Origin: an uncultured Flavobacteriaceae bacterium
Lineage (GTDB): Bacteria; Bacteroidota; Bacteroidia; Flavobacteriales; Flavobacteriaceae
Reading direction: 5' to 3'
Assembly: GCA_947493175.1 (NCBI GenBank)
Contig: CANLQD010000006.1
Location: forward strand, 186,001-250,000
Length of the DNA stretch: 64,000 nucleotides
Part shown: positions 48,586-56,869 of the stretch, one piece after another
How positions within the stretch are numbered: position 1 is the first letter of the stretch
How the letters are laid out: each line of letters begins with the position of its first letter
The notes under the pieces: generated by a model
Database searches by the model: none
Told to the model about the DNA's origin: nothing
What the model saw: only the letters and a program-made list of their open reading frames with translations
Translations under genes and position numbers: made by a program

Positions 48586-50634
48586 TTATTCAGGGTATTC
48601 GACGCGCAAATGATAAATATTGGTCAGCTTTTGTTTGAAGATCTTCTTGACACTTTCAATTTCCTTGAAGGTAATATTCGCATTTAAAAACTGGTTTGCG
48701 TTCATTTGGCCCGAGACGATTTTCTCTACAAACTCATCAATAATTGAAAAGGTCGGATTTTTAAGACTTTTTGAGGCTGCTTCCACTGAATCGGCCATCA
48801 TCAAGATGGCAGTCTCTTTTGAAAAAGGTATAGGCCCAGGATATCTAAAGTCCTTTTCATTCACCCCTTCCCCACTCTCTTGCTGCTTTTTATAAAAATA
48901 GTAGACCATGGTGGTTCCATGGTGACTCCTGATGAAATCGATAATCCTATCCGGTATATTGTACTTTCTTGCCATCTCAATTCCTTCTATGACATGGTCT
49001 ATAATAATCTTGGCGCTGTCAACCGCAGTCAGCTCATCGTGCGGATTCACATTGGTAATCTGATTTTCGGTGAAATAAGTGGGTCTGTTCATTTTCCCGA
49101 TATCATGGTAAAGTGCTCCTACACGAACCAACATGGCGTTGGCCCCTACCTCGTTGGCCGCAGCTTCCGCGAGGTTCGCCACTTGCAACGAATGATGAAA
49201 AGTTCCCGGAGCTTTATTTGACAATTCTTTCAGGAGTCTTGAATTCGTATCGGACAACTCCAATAAGGAAACATCGGAAACGAGTCCGAAAATCTTTTCA
49301 TACGCATAAATAAGTGGCTGGGCAAAAAGGGTGATCATTCCGTTGAGGATAAAAAGACCCATGGTCGGCCACAAGATATTATCCAAATTACCCTCATGTA
49401 TAATATGAAAAGCCAAGTAACCTACCATATAGATCAGAGTAATCTGTCCTACGGAAACAAATAGGTTGGCCCTTTTATACAGCTCCGATACGGTAAGAAT
49501 CGTAACGATACCTGCAATAATCTGTAAAAAGATATACTCAAAGCTGTTGGGCACCACAAAACCTAAAATAAGTACCGTAAGTACATGCGCAAAAAGTCCC
49601 AACCTTGCATCGAAAAACGTCTTGAGAATCAAGGGTAATATACAAAGGGGTACCACAAAAATGTAAGCTTCATTATACTTCACCACCAAGGTGGTAACGA
49701 ATACCATGAGTAGAATATTGAAGAAAATGAACGTGACCTTTACATTATTCCCGTAAATTTCCTCACGGTACTTTTTTAAGAACAAAAGCAACATCATCAA
49801 CACCAAGGCTACTAAAATGGTGTATCCGAAAAGGATAAAATAGTAGTTATTATCGGCCCATAATTCCGATTCGTACTCTTGTTTAAGCGAATCTAAAATC
49901 TTGAGGTTTTCAGCTTCTACAACCTCCCCTTTTGCTATAATGAGTTTCCCCTCATCGATGGTGCCCCTGGTGGTGGAGACTTTGGACAAAACTTCGTTTA
50001 GCGCCCTGTTTGTCAGGTTTTCGTCCAAATCAACATTTCCCTGTACCACCGCTGAAAGTAAACGGCTGTAAGGCGTGGAAAAGCTACGAAGTCCTTTTTT
50101 TCGTAAGATAGAGGTCATCACTTCATTTAGGTCTTTCAACTCATAAAGTGATTCAAAGTCGATACGTTTTGCCTCATTTTTTTTAACAACATATACCATC
50201 TTATCCCGACTCTTACGATCGGTTTCTACCAAAACCCCGTTGTCGTATAGTTCATCCAAGATTTCCTTGCCGACCGTATACAGCGTTTTACGTTGTGCCT
50301 GGTTTAACCCCTCTTCGGAAAACACCTCTGGAAACCGCTTGTCGAAGTCTGTATAAACGTCTTTGGCAATACGCTCATTATAACGGTAATAGTCTAACTG
50401 GTCGGAACGCAACTCCCCCTTTTCCCGCTCAATTTCTGCATCGGTTTTTTTAACCGAAAAATCAAAAGGCGCATATAGATTCTCATACTGCCAAGGTTTC
50501 CCTTTTTGGAATTCATACTTGAACTGACCGCCTTTAGGAAAGAAAAATACAATAGAACATACCGTAGCTACATAAAGTACATACTTGTAAATTAAGGACT
50601 GGCTTTTAAAAAGGGCATCGAAAAATTTCCGCAT
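48586..50634 (-). CDS. 7TM-HD phosphodiesterase, PgpH-like
   Basis: A 682-residue membrane protein: an N-terminal helix (YVLYVATVCSIVFFF), an extracellular 7TMR-HDED region (about 35-250), a run of seven helices (about 265-445) and a cytoplasmic HD domain (HHSLQVANLAEAAANEVGANAMLVRVGALYHDIGKMNRP with HD near 516, then IIDFIRSHHGTT and ILMMADSVEAASKS). PgpH-type proteins hydrolyse c-di-AMP. Starts 116 nt from the divergent thiolase gene. Confidence 0.88.
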   Translation of the reverse strand: MRKFFDALFKSQSLIYKYVLYVATVCSIVFFFPKGGQFKYEFQKGKPWQYENLYAPFDFSVKKTDAEIEREKGELRSDQLDYYRYNERIAKDVYTDFDKRFPEVFSEEGLNQAQRKTLYTVGKEILDELYDNGVLVETDRKSRDKMVYVVKKNEAKRIDFESLYELKDLNEVMTSILRKKGLRSFSTPYSRLLSAVVQGNVDLDENLTNRALNEVLSKVSTTRGTIDEGKLIIAKGEVVEAENLKILDSLKQEYESELWADNNYYFILFGYTILVALVLMMLLLFLKKYREEIYGNNVKVTFIFFNILLMVFVTTLVVKYNEAYIFVVPLCILPLILKTFFDARLGLFAHVLTVLILGFVVPNSFEYIFLQIIAGIVTILTVSELYKRANLFVSVGQITLIYMVGYLAFHIIHEGNLDNILWPTMGLFILNGMITLFAQPLIYAYEKIFGLVSDVSLLELSDTNSRLLKELSNKAPGTFHHSLQVANLAEAAANEVGANAMLVRVGALYHDIGKMNRPTYFTENQITNVNPHDELTAVDSAKIIIDHVIEGIEMARKYNIPDRIIDFIRSHHGTTMVYYFYKKQQESGEGVNEKDFRYPGPIPFSKETAILMMADSVEAASKSLKNPTFSIIDEFVEKIVSGQMNANQFLNANITFKEIESVKKIFKQKLTNIYHLRVEYPE

Positions 50635-50750
50635 GTAGCTCGTATCTATTCCAAAAATAGAAAATTATAAAATGATATTTGTTTATTGATTCAGGCAACA
50701 AGGTCATTGTTCTTTATTTTACTAATTTCGCAGCAACAAACATTAGGAGT

Positions 50751-51929
50751 ATGAAAGAGGTTGTAATCGTATCGGCAGTGCGGACACCCATTGGCAGTTT
50801 CATGGGTTCTTTAGCTACTGTCCCCGCCCCAAAATTAGGTGCCATTGCTATTAAAGGAGCCTTGGAAAAAGTGGGCCTTGAACCGAGTCTTGTAGATGAA
50901 GTGTTGATGGGACATGTCGTACAGGCCGGAGCGGGACAGGCACCGGCAAGGCAAGCTGCCATTTTCGCTGGAATACCGGATACGGTTCCTTGCACAACCG
51001 TAAACAAAGTATGTTCTTCCGGAATGAAATCGGTTATGCAAGGTGCACAAGCAATTGCGCTTGGAGACGCAGAAATAGTGGTTGCGGGAGGAATGGAAAA
51101 CATGAGTCTGATTCCGCATTATGTACAAATGAGAACTGGACAAAAATTTGGCCCGTCTTCAATGATCGATGGAATGCAAAAAGACGGTCTTGTTGATGTC
51201 TATGACCAACAGGCTATGGGAGTCTGCGCCGATCTATGTGCCAAAGAACACCAGTTTAGCCGAGAAGAACAAGACACTTTCGCCATACAGTCGTACACCC
51301 GGTCCGCGGAGGCATGGAATGGCGGAAAGTTTGATAACGAGGTCGTTCCCGTTTCAGTGCCCCAAAGAAGGGGCGAACCCAAAATCATCTCTCAAGATGA
51401 GGAATATAAAAATGTCTTTATCGAAAAAATACCCAATTTGAGACCGGCATTCTCCAAAGAGGGTACCGTTACCGCCGCGAATGCTTCGACCATTAATGAC
51501 GGAGCTGCAGCATTGGTACTCATGAGTGCCGAAAAGGCGAAAGCACTTCAACTACGACCTTTGGCGTCAATTAAAGGATATGCAGATGCCGCCCAAGAAT
51601 CCAAATGGTTTACGACTGCTCCGGCGAAAGCACTTCCGAAAGCGCTGGCCAAAGCAGGTATTTCTATAAATGAGGTTGATTTCTTCGAATTCAATGAGGC
51701 TTTTTCGGTAGTGGGGCTCGCCAATATGAAGTTATTGGGTCTAACCGATGAAAATGTAAACGTACATGGAGGGGCCGTTTCCCTTGGCCATCCTTTAGGA
51801 TGTTCCGGCGCACGTATTCTGGTTACCTTGATTCACGTTTTAGCACAGAACAATGCTAAAATCGGCGCTGCGGCTATTTGTAACGGTGGTGGAGGTGCTT
51901 CCGCACTTATTCTGGAAAGAAACAACTAA
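50751..51929 (+). CDS. Acetyl-CoA C-acetyltransferase (thiolase)
   Basis: A 392-residue thiolase; ATG 50751 (preceded by TAGGAG) opens MKEVVIVSAVRTPIGSFMG. Active-site Cys in TVNKVCSSGMKSVM (about 89), the GGMENMS segment, His in GHPLGCSG (HGGAVSLGHPLGCSGARI) and the end Cys in AAICNGGGGASALI. It condenses two acetyl-CoA or cleaves acetoacetyl-CoA. A weak -7 box TAATTTCG lies about 24 nt upstream of the ATG. Confidence 0.93.
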   Translation: MKEVVIVSAVRTPIGSFMGSLATVPAPKLGAIAIKGALEKVGLEPSLVDEVLMGHVVQAGAGQAPARQAAIFAGIPDTVPCTTVNKVCSSGMKSVMQGAQAIALGDAEIVVAGGMENMSLIPHYVQMRTGQKFGPSSMIDGMQKDGLVDVYDQQAMGVCADLCAKEHQFSREEQDTFAIQSYTRSAEAWNGGKFDNEVVPVSVPQRRGEPKIISQDEEYKNVFIEKIPNLRPAFSKEGTVTAANASTINDGAAALVLMSAEKAKALQLRPLASIKGYADAAQESKWFTTAPAKALPKALAKAGISINEVDFFEFNEAFSVVGLANMKLLGLTDENVNVHGGAVSLGHPLGCSGARILVTLIHVLAQNNAKIGAAAICNGGGGASALILERNN

Positions 51930-51951
51930 TTCCTTGTTGTAAAGCAATTTC

Positions 51952-52701
51952 ATGCAATACGGTATTTGTTCCTTAAGCCTTGTTCCTGTTCGTCTTGCCC
52001 CCGATACCGCATCTAAAATGGTGACCCAACTGTTGTACGGCGAACACTTTAAGGTGTTGGAAAATCGTAAACACTACAGTAGAATACGAATCGCATTTGA
52101 CGATTGTGAGGGCTGGATGAACAACGATCAGATTACCTTTATACAACCGTCGGAATACGAAGAACTAGCTATTTCGGAAAAAGCGTTTGCAACCGACTTG
52201 GTATCTTTTATAGTAACGGAAAGAAAGAGTCTAATGCCTATTTTGCTTGGTTCTTCGGTGGCTGCAAGCGACTTTCTAAATCAATCTTTTGAAGGAAGTA
52301 AAGCAAAGGAAACCCAGGATAAACTACAGCTCCTAAAAACCGCCCTTCACTATCTGGATGCACCCCAGCTCGAAGGAGGAAAAACGCCGTTCGGAATCGA
52401 TAGCGCAGGTTTTACCCAAATGGTCTATAAAATAAATGGATATCGTTTATTGAGGTCTGCACAACAACAAGCTACCCAAGGAGAGGCCCTTAGTTTTATC
52501 GAGGAGAGCGAACCGGGTGATTTGGCATTTTTTGATAACCAAGAGGGAGAAATCGACCATGTCGGCATCATCATGGAAAACAATTACATCATACATGTAA
52601 ACGGTAAGGTACGTATGGATCGATTAGACCATACCGGAATATTTAATACCGACCGCGGTAACTATACCCATCAATTACGGGTCATTAAAAAGCTCATATA
52701 A
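51952..52701 (+). CDS. NlpC/P60-like protein with Ser at the catalytic Cys position
   Basis: A 249-residue cytoplasmic-looking protein: an N-terminal SH3b-like domain (about 1-60; TVT-type strands in LSLVPVRLAPDTASKMVTQLLYGEHFKVLE) and a C-terminal NlpC/P60 domain (FGIDSAGFTQMVYKINGY, EPGDLAFFDNQEGEIDHVGIIM, IIHVNGKVRMDRL). In active C40 enzymes the first motif is GIDCSGF with nucleophile Cys; here it is GIDSAGF (codons GAT AGC GCA GGT). His in DHVGI is kept. So a pseudo-enzyme or a family that binds peptidoglycan without cutting. No signal peptide is seen. Confidence 0.8.
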   Translation: MQYGICSLSLVPVRLAPDTASKMVTQLLYGEHFKVLENRKHYSRIRIAFDDCEGWMNNDQITFIQPSEYEELAISEKAFATDLVSFIVTERKSLMPILLGSSVAASDFLNQSFEGSKAKETQDKLQLLKTALHYLDAPQLEGGKTPFGIDSAGFTQMVYKINGYRLLRSAQQQATQGEALSFIEESEPGDLAFFDNQEGEIDHVGIIMENNYIIHVNGKVRMDRLDHTGIFNTDRGNYTHQLRVIKKLI

Positions 52702-52722
52702 CTTTTAGAGTAAACATTCAAA

Positions 52723-52755
52723 AAAACCCCGAAGTTTTGCCAACTTCGGGGTTTT
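52723..52755. terminator. Bidirectional terminator between NlpC/P60-like and TPR genes
   Basis: AAAACCCCGAAGTT (52723-52736), loop TTGCC, AACTTCGGGGTTTT (52742-52755): a 14-bp perfect stem with A/T runs, between convergent genes. Confidence 0.88.
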
Positions 52756-52780
52756 AAATGTTCTAACAGAGGTTAATGGG

Positions 52781-54043
52781 TTACTCTCCCAACAACTTTT
52801 TAAGGCGCATAAAGTTTTCATTGTCACCCATGGCCCCATAAATATTCTTCAATTGTGTCAAGATACTTTTGTTATCAGGGCTATCCTTTAAGGCAGTTTC
52901 CAAAACATCTGCTCCCTTTTTAAACAATTCATCTTTTTTCTCTTTCAACTCGTCATAGCGAGCAATATCAGCCCTAGAATTACCCAGAGTATTCATCTCA
53001 TCAATCAATCCATTCCCTTCATTTACATAGGTCGTAGAAAGATTTAATTGGGCATTGGTATAATTAGGGTCTATTTCAAGTGCTTTCAAGTAAGAGGCCC
53101 TTGCTTCCGCCAGGTTTCCTTGTTCCATCGCAATAACCCCAATATTATAGTGCAAATCGGCATTGTCCGGTGCCATTGCCGCGGCTTCCGCCATCAATGA
53201 CTTAAACTTTTCCTTATCGTCCATAGAATAATACAAGTTGGCTTCGCTTAAAACCAAATTAACATCATCCGGATTGCTTTGTCGTGCCTTTTGATATGCT
53301 TCAATTGCCTTATCATTTTCACCGATCTGCGTATAAATCAAAGCAATGTTTTTCACTATTTCCGCTTTTTTAGATGGCACTTCCTCATCGATGGGATCGC
53401 TATGGGTACCTGCTTTGATCATGAGGTCGCGTTGCACCTTATCCATTTCCTCTACCTGTCCGGATGCCACATTGGTAGCCTTATATTTAATACCACCACC
53501 ATCATAACCGACCTCGGACAACTCATTGTAATATTTAAGGGATTTTTCATAATTTCCTCCCTGAACCGCGCTGTTGGCCGCAAAATATAAATATGAGGTA
53601 TCTTTAGGGCTCAATTGGTAACTCATATATAATTTCTCGGCAGCCTCGTCAAACTTTTTATTCGCATTGTCATCTACCGCAGAATTCACTAAATCAGCAG
53701 TCAGCGCATTCATTCTTTGAGTTGTTTCGTCCGTGTATTTCTTCTTTCCGCTTTCGCTCTCGATATCAAGAACACTTTGAAAAGAAGTTACAGCCTCTTT
53801 AAATGCCTCGCTATCACCTTTCTTTCCCAAGTCTGCATAGACTTGCCCCCTGATAAAGTGATATTGGGCCTTAACCTTTGCATCGGCACCAGAGATGGTG
53901 CCAGAGGCGCCTTCGAGCGCTGTCTTTGCCGCCATGGCATCTCCACCCTTAAATGCTTTTTCCGCCGCTTTGATCTCACTTTTCTGAGCAAGACCAACCA
54001 TTGTAAAGCACATGGTAACAAGTATTAAAAATCTAGTTTTCAT
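52781..54043 (-). CDS. TPR-repeat exported protein
   Basis: A 420-residue protein with a signal peptide (MKTRFLILVTMCFTMVGLAQ) and about six tetratricopeptide units (KFDEAAEKLYMSYQLSPKDTSYLYFAANSAVQGG, NDKAIEAYQKARQSNPDDVNLVLSEANLY, DNADLHYNIGVIAMEQGNLAEARASYLKALEIDPNYTNAQLNL). A periplasmic or surface scaffold. It lies 34 nt upstream of the gyrA end on the same strand, downstream in transcription. Confidence 0.8.
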   Translation of the reverse strand: MKTRFLILVTMCFTMVGLAQKSEIKAAEKAFKGGDAMAAKTALEGASGTISGADAKVKAQYHFIRGQVYADLGKKGDSEAFKEAVTSFQSVLDIESESGKKKYTDETTQRMNALTADLVNSAVDDNANKKFDEAAEKLYMSYQLSPKDTSYLYFAANSAVQGGNYEKSLKYYNELSEVGYDGGGIKYKATNVASGQVEEMDKVQRDLMIKAGTHSDPIDEEVPSKKAEIVKNIALIYTQIGENDKAIEAYQKARQSNPDDVNLVLSEANLYYSMDDKEKFKSLMAEAAAMAPDNADLHYNIGVIAMEQGNLAEARASYLKALEIDPNYTNAQLNLSTTYVNEGNGLIDEMNTLGNSRADIARYDELKEKKDELFKKGADVLETALKDSPDNKSILTQLKNIYGAMGDNENFMRLKKLLGE

Positions 54044-54076
54044 TTTTCAAGTATATTAAAAATTAGTGTTAATTCA

Positions 54077-56611
54077 TTATTCTTTAGAGTCGTCGGTACC
54101 CTCTTCATCAAGAGCCGTGCCATCTTCCATATTTACTTCAATCTCATTGATATCGGCTTCCTCCAACGTATCTTCGTCTTTCATTACTTTTGCCACTGCA
54201 GCAATAGAATCGTCCCCTTTGATATTGATCAATTTCACCCCTTGGGTCGCGCGCCCCATGACCCGCAAGTCTTCTACACTCATACGAATTGCAATACCCG
54301 ATTTATTGATAATCATTAAATCATCGGAATCCGAGACATTTTTAATCGCAACAAGTCCGCCAGTCTTATCGGTAACCGAGATGGTTTTCACTCCTTTACC
54401 GCCTCTGTTGGTAATGCGGTAATCTTCGATGCTAGATCGTTTTCCATAGCCATTCTCAGAAACCACAAGAATATCGTCCTCGAAGTTATGTACCGATACC
54501 ATTCCGATTACCTCATCATCATCACTCGCAAGGGTAATACCCCGCACTCCCGAGGCATTACGCCCCATCGGTCGTGTTTTTCCCTCTTCAAAACGAATCG
54601 CTTTCCCTGATTTAAGCCCTAAGAAAATTTGACTGGTGCCGGTTGTCAATTTTGCCTCTAAAAGCTCATCGCCTTCCCGGATGCCGATAGCGTTGATACC
54701 ATTTTGCCGGGGGCGTGAATACTGTTCCAAAGAGGTCTTCTTTACCACCCCTTTTCTGGTCGCCATGATGACATAGTGACTGTTGACATATTCTTCGTCC
54801 TTTAAATCCTGCGTACAGATGAAAGCCTTCACCATGTCATCTTGTTCGATATTGATCAGATTTTGAATCGCCCTTCCTTTGGATGTTCTGCTTCCCTCTG
54901 GTATTTCATAGACCCGCATCCAAAAACACTTTCCTTTTTGAGTAAAGAAAAGCATGTATTGGTGGTTCGTACCTACAAACAGATGTTCTAGAAAATCCTC
55001 GTTTCTGGTCGAGGAGGCCTTCTGGCCTACCCCGCCTCTGTTTTGGGTCTTATATTCGGTAAGTGGTGTTCTTTTGATGTAGCCCGCATGTGAAATGGTA
55101 ATGACCACCTGTTCATTCGGTATCATATCCTCAATACTCAGGTCTCCTCCCGCAAAGTTAATCTCCGATCGTCGCTCGTCACCATACTTTTCCTTCACCT
55201 CAAGGAGTTCGTCTTTTATGATTCCCATCCTTCGTTCTTTCTTGTCCAGGATGTCCTTAAGATCGGCGATCGTCTTCACGATTTCATCATATTCCGCTCG
55301 CAACTTATCCTGTTCCAGACCCGTAAGCTGTCGCAATCGCATTTCTACAATGGCCTTGGCTTGAATCTCAGTAAGCTTAAAGCGCTCTATTAGATTTGCC
55401 CGCGCCTCATCGGCATTCGAGGAAGCCCTGATAATGGCAATTACTTCATCAATGTTATCGGAGGCAATAATGAGTCCTTCTAAAATGTGCGCGCGATCCT
55501 CTGCTTTCTTTAACTCGTATTTGGTACGGCGTACTACTACTTCATGTCGATGTTCCACAAAATAATGGATCATTTCCTTAACGTTCAATAACTGTGGCCG
55601 CCCATTGACCAATGCAATATTATTGACACTAAAAGAAGATTGTAGTGCGGTGTATTTATATAGTGTGTTCAAAACGATATTGGGAATCGCATCTTTTTTC
55701 AAAATATAGACGATACGCATTCCCTTACGGTCAGACTCATCGCGAATACTCGAAATACCCTCGATTTTCTTATCATTTATCAAATCGGCCGTTTTCTTGA
55801 TCATATCGGCCTTATTTACTTGATAGGGAATCTCTGTAACAATAATACATTCCCTGCCCTGTACTTCTTCTATTACGGCCTTGCCTCTCATAACAACACG
55901 GCCACGACCTGTATGAAACGCTTCTTTTACGCCATCATAGCCATAAATAATTCCGCCCGTCGGAAAATCCGGTGCCTTAATATGTGTGATCAGCTCATCT
56001 ATTTCAATATCGTTATTATCGATATAGGCGACAGTACCGTCGACCACTTCCGAAAGATTATGAGGTGGCATATTTGTAGCCATACCAACGGCAATACCAG
56101 AAGCCCCATTGACCAATAGGTTCGGCACTCTAGTGGGCAGTACGGTCGGTTCCTCCAAAGAGTCATCGAAATTTAGCTGATGGTCTACCGTATCTTTTTC
56201 GATATCGGCCAACATGTCATCAGCAATTTTTCGCATTCGTGCCTCGGTATATCGCATTGCTGCCGGACTGTCACCATCGACAGAACCGAAATTCCCCTGA
56301 CCATCGATCAGCATGTATCTCAAGCTCCATTCCTGCGCCATTCGCACCATCGTATCATAAACCGAAGTATCGCCATGGGGGTGGTATTTACCGAGAACCT
56401 CCCCAACGATACGGGCCGATTTTTTATGGGAACTACTCGAACGAACTCCTAGCTCGTGCATCCCGTACAAAACTCTTCTATGCACCGGTTTTAATCCATC
56501 CCGAACATCGGGCAGGGCACGTGACACAATGACCGACATTGAATAATCAATGTAGGCGGATTTCATTTCATCTTCAATATTGATAGGAATCAGTTTTTCT
56601 CCTTCAGCCAT
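54077..56611 (-). CDS. gyrA: DNA gyrase subunit A
   Basis: An 844-residue type IIA topoisomerase subunit. MSVIVSRALPDVRDGLKPVHRR at the start, the catalytic Tyr in PAAMRYTEARM (about 120), winged-helix KYHPHGDTSVYDTMVRMAQ, coiled-coil gate with LRQLTGLEQDKLRAEYDEI, and C-terminal beta-pinwheel repeats with the GyrA-box-like QNRGGVGQ (about 547) and IRFEEGKTRPMGRNASGVRG. An acidic tail (EEADINEIEVNMEDGTALDEE) follows. Together with GyrB it introduces negative supercoils. Confidence 0.96.
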   Translation of the reverse strand: MAEGEKLIPINIEDEMKSAYIDYSMSVIVSRALPDVRDGLKPVHRRVLYGMHELGVRSSSSHKKSARIVGEVLGKYHPHGDTSVYDTMVRMAQEWSLRYMLIDGQGNFGSVDGDSPAAMRYTEARMRKIADDMLADIEKDTVDHQLNFDDSLEEPTVLPTRVPNLLVNGASGIAVGMATNMPPHNLSEVVDGTVAYIDNNDIEIDELITHIKAPDFPTGGIIYGYDGVKEAFHTGRGRVVMRGKAVIEEVQGRECIIVTEIPYQVNKADMIKKTADLINDKKIEGISSIRDESDRKGMRIVYILKKDAIPNIVLNTLYKYTALQSSFSVNNIALVNGRPQLLNVKEMIHYFVEHRHEVVVRRTKYELKKAEDRAHILEGLIIASDNIDEVIAIIRASSNADEARANLIERFKLTEIQAKAIVEMRLRQLTGLEQDKLRAEYDEIVKTIADLKDILDKKERRMGIIKDELLEVKEKYGDERRSEINFAGGDLSIEDMIPNEQVVITISHAGYIKRTPLTEYKTQNRGGVGQKASSTRNEDFLEHLFVGTNHQYMLFFTQKGKCFWMRVYEIPEGSRTSKGRAIQNLINIEQDDMVKAFICTQDLKDEEYVNSHYVIMATRKGVVKKTSLEQYSRPRQNGINAIGIREGDELLEAKLTTGTSQIFLGLKSGKAIRFEEGKTRPMGRNASGVRGITLASDDDEVIGMVSVHNFEDDILVVSENGYGKRSSIEDYRITNRGGKGVKTISVTDKTGGLVAIKNVSDSDDLMIINKSGIAIRMSVEDLRVMGRATQGVKLINIKGDDSIAAVAKVMKDEDTLEEADINEIEVNMEDGTALDEEGTDDSKE

Positions 56612-56869
56612 TTAAAAATCTTAGGTATTAATATCATTAAAAAAGCATGCCAATATAAGCAAAATCATACCTTTCAATGCAAATCTCGATTCTTTTATTC
56701 AAGAATTTATCAACACATTTCAACATCAACTGATGGGGTGTCGCGAATGTTAAATATTTTAGAAACCACTGCTTTTTTCGTCTTTTCATACTAGTTTATC
56801 GAATATGGGTACAGTATTTGCCATAGATTGAATCAGTTTTACTAATTTTATACATGTTAAGGATAGTTT

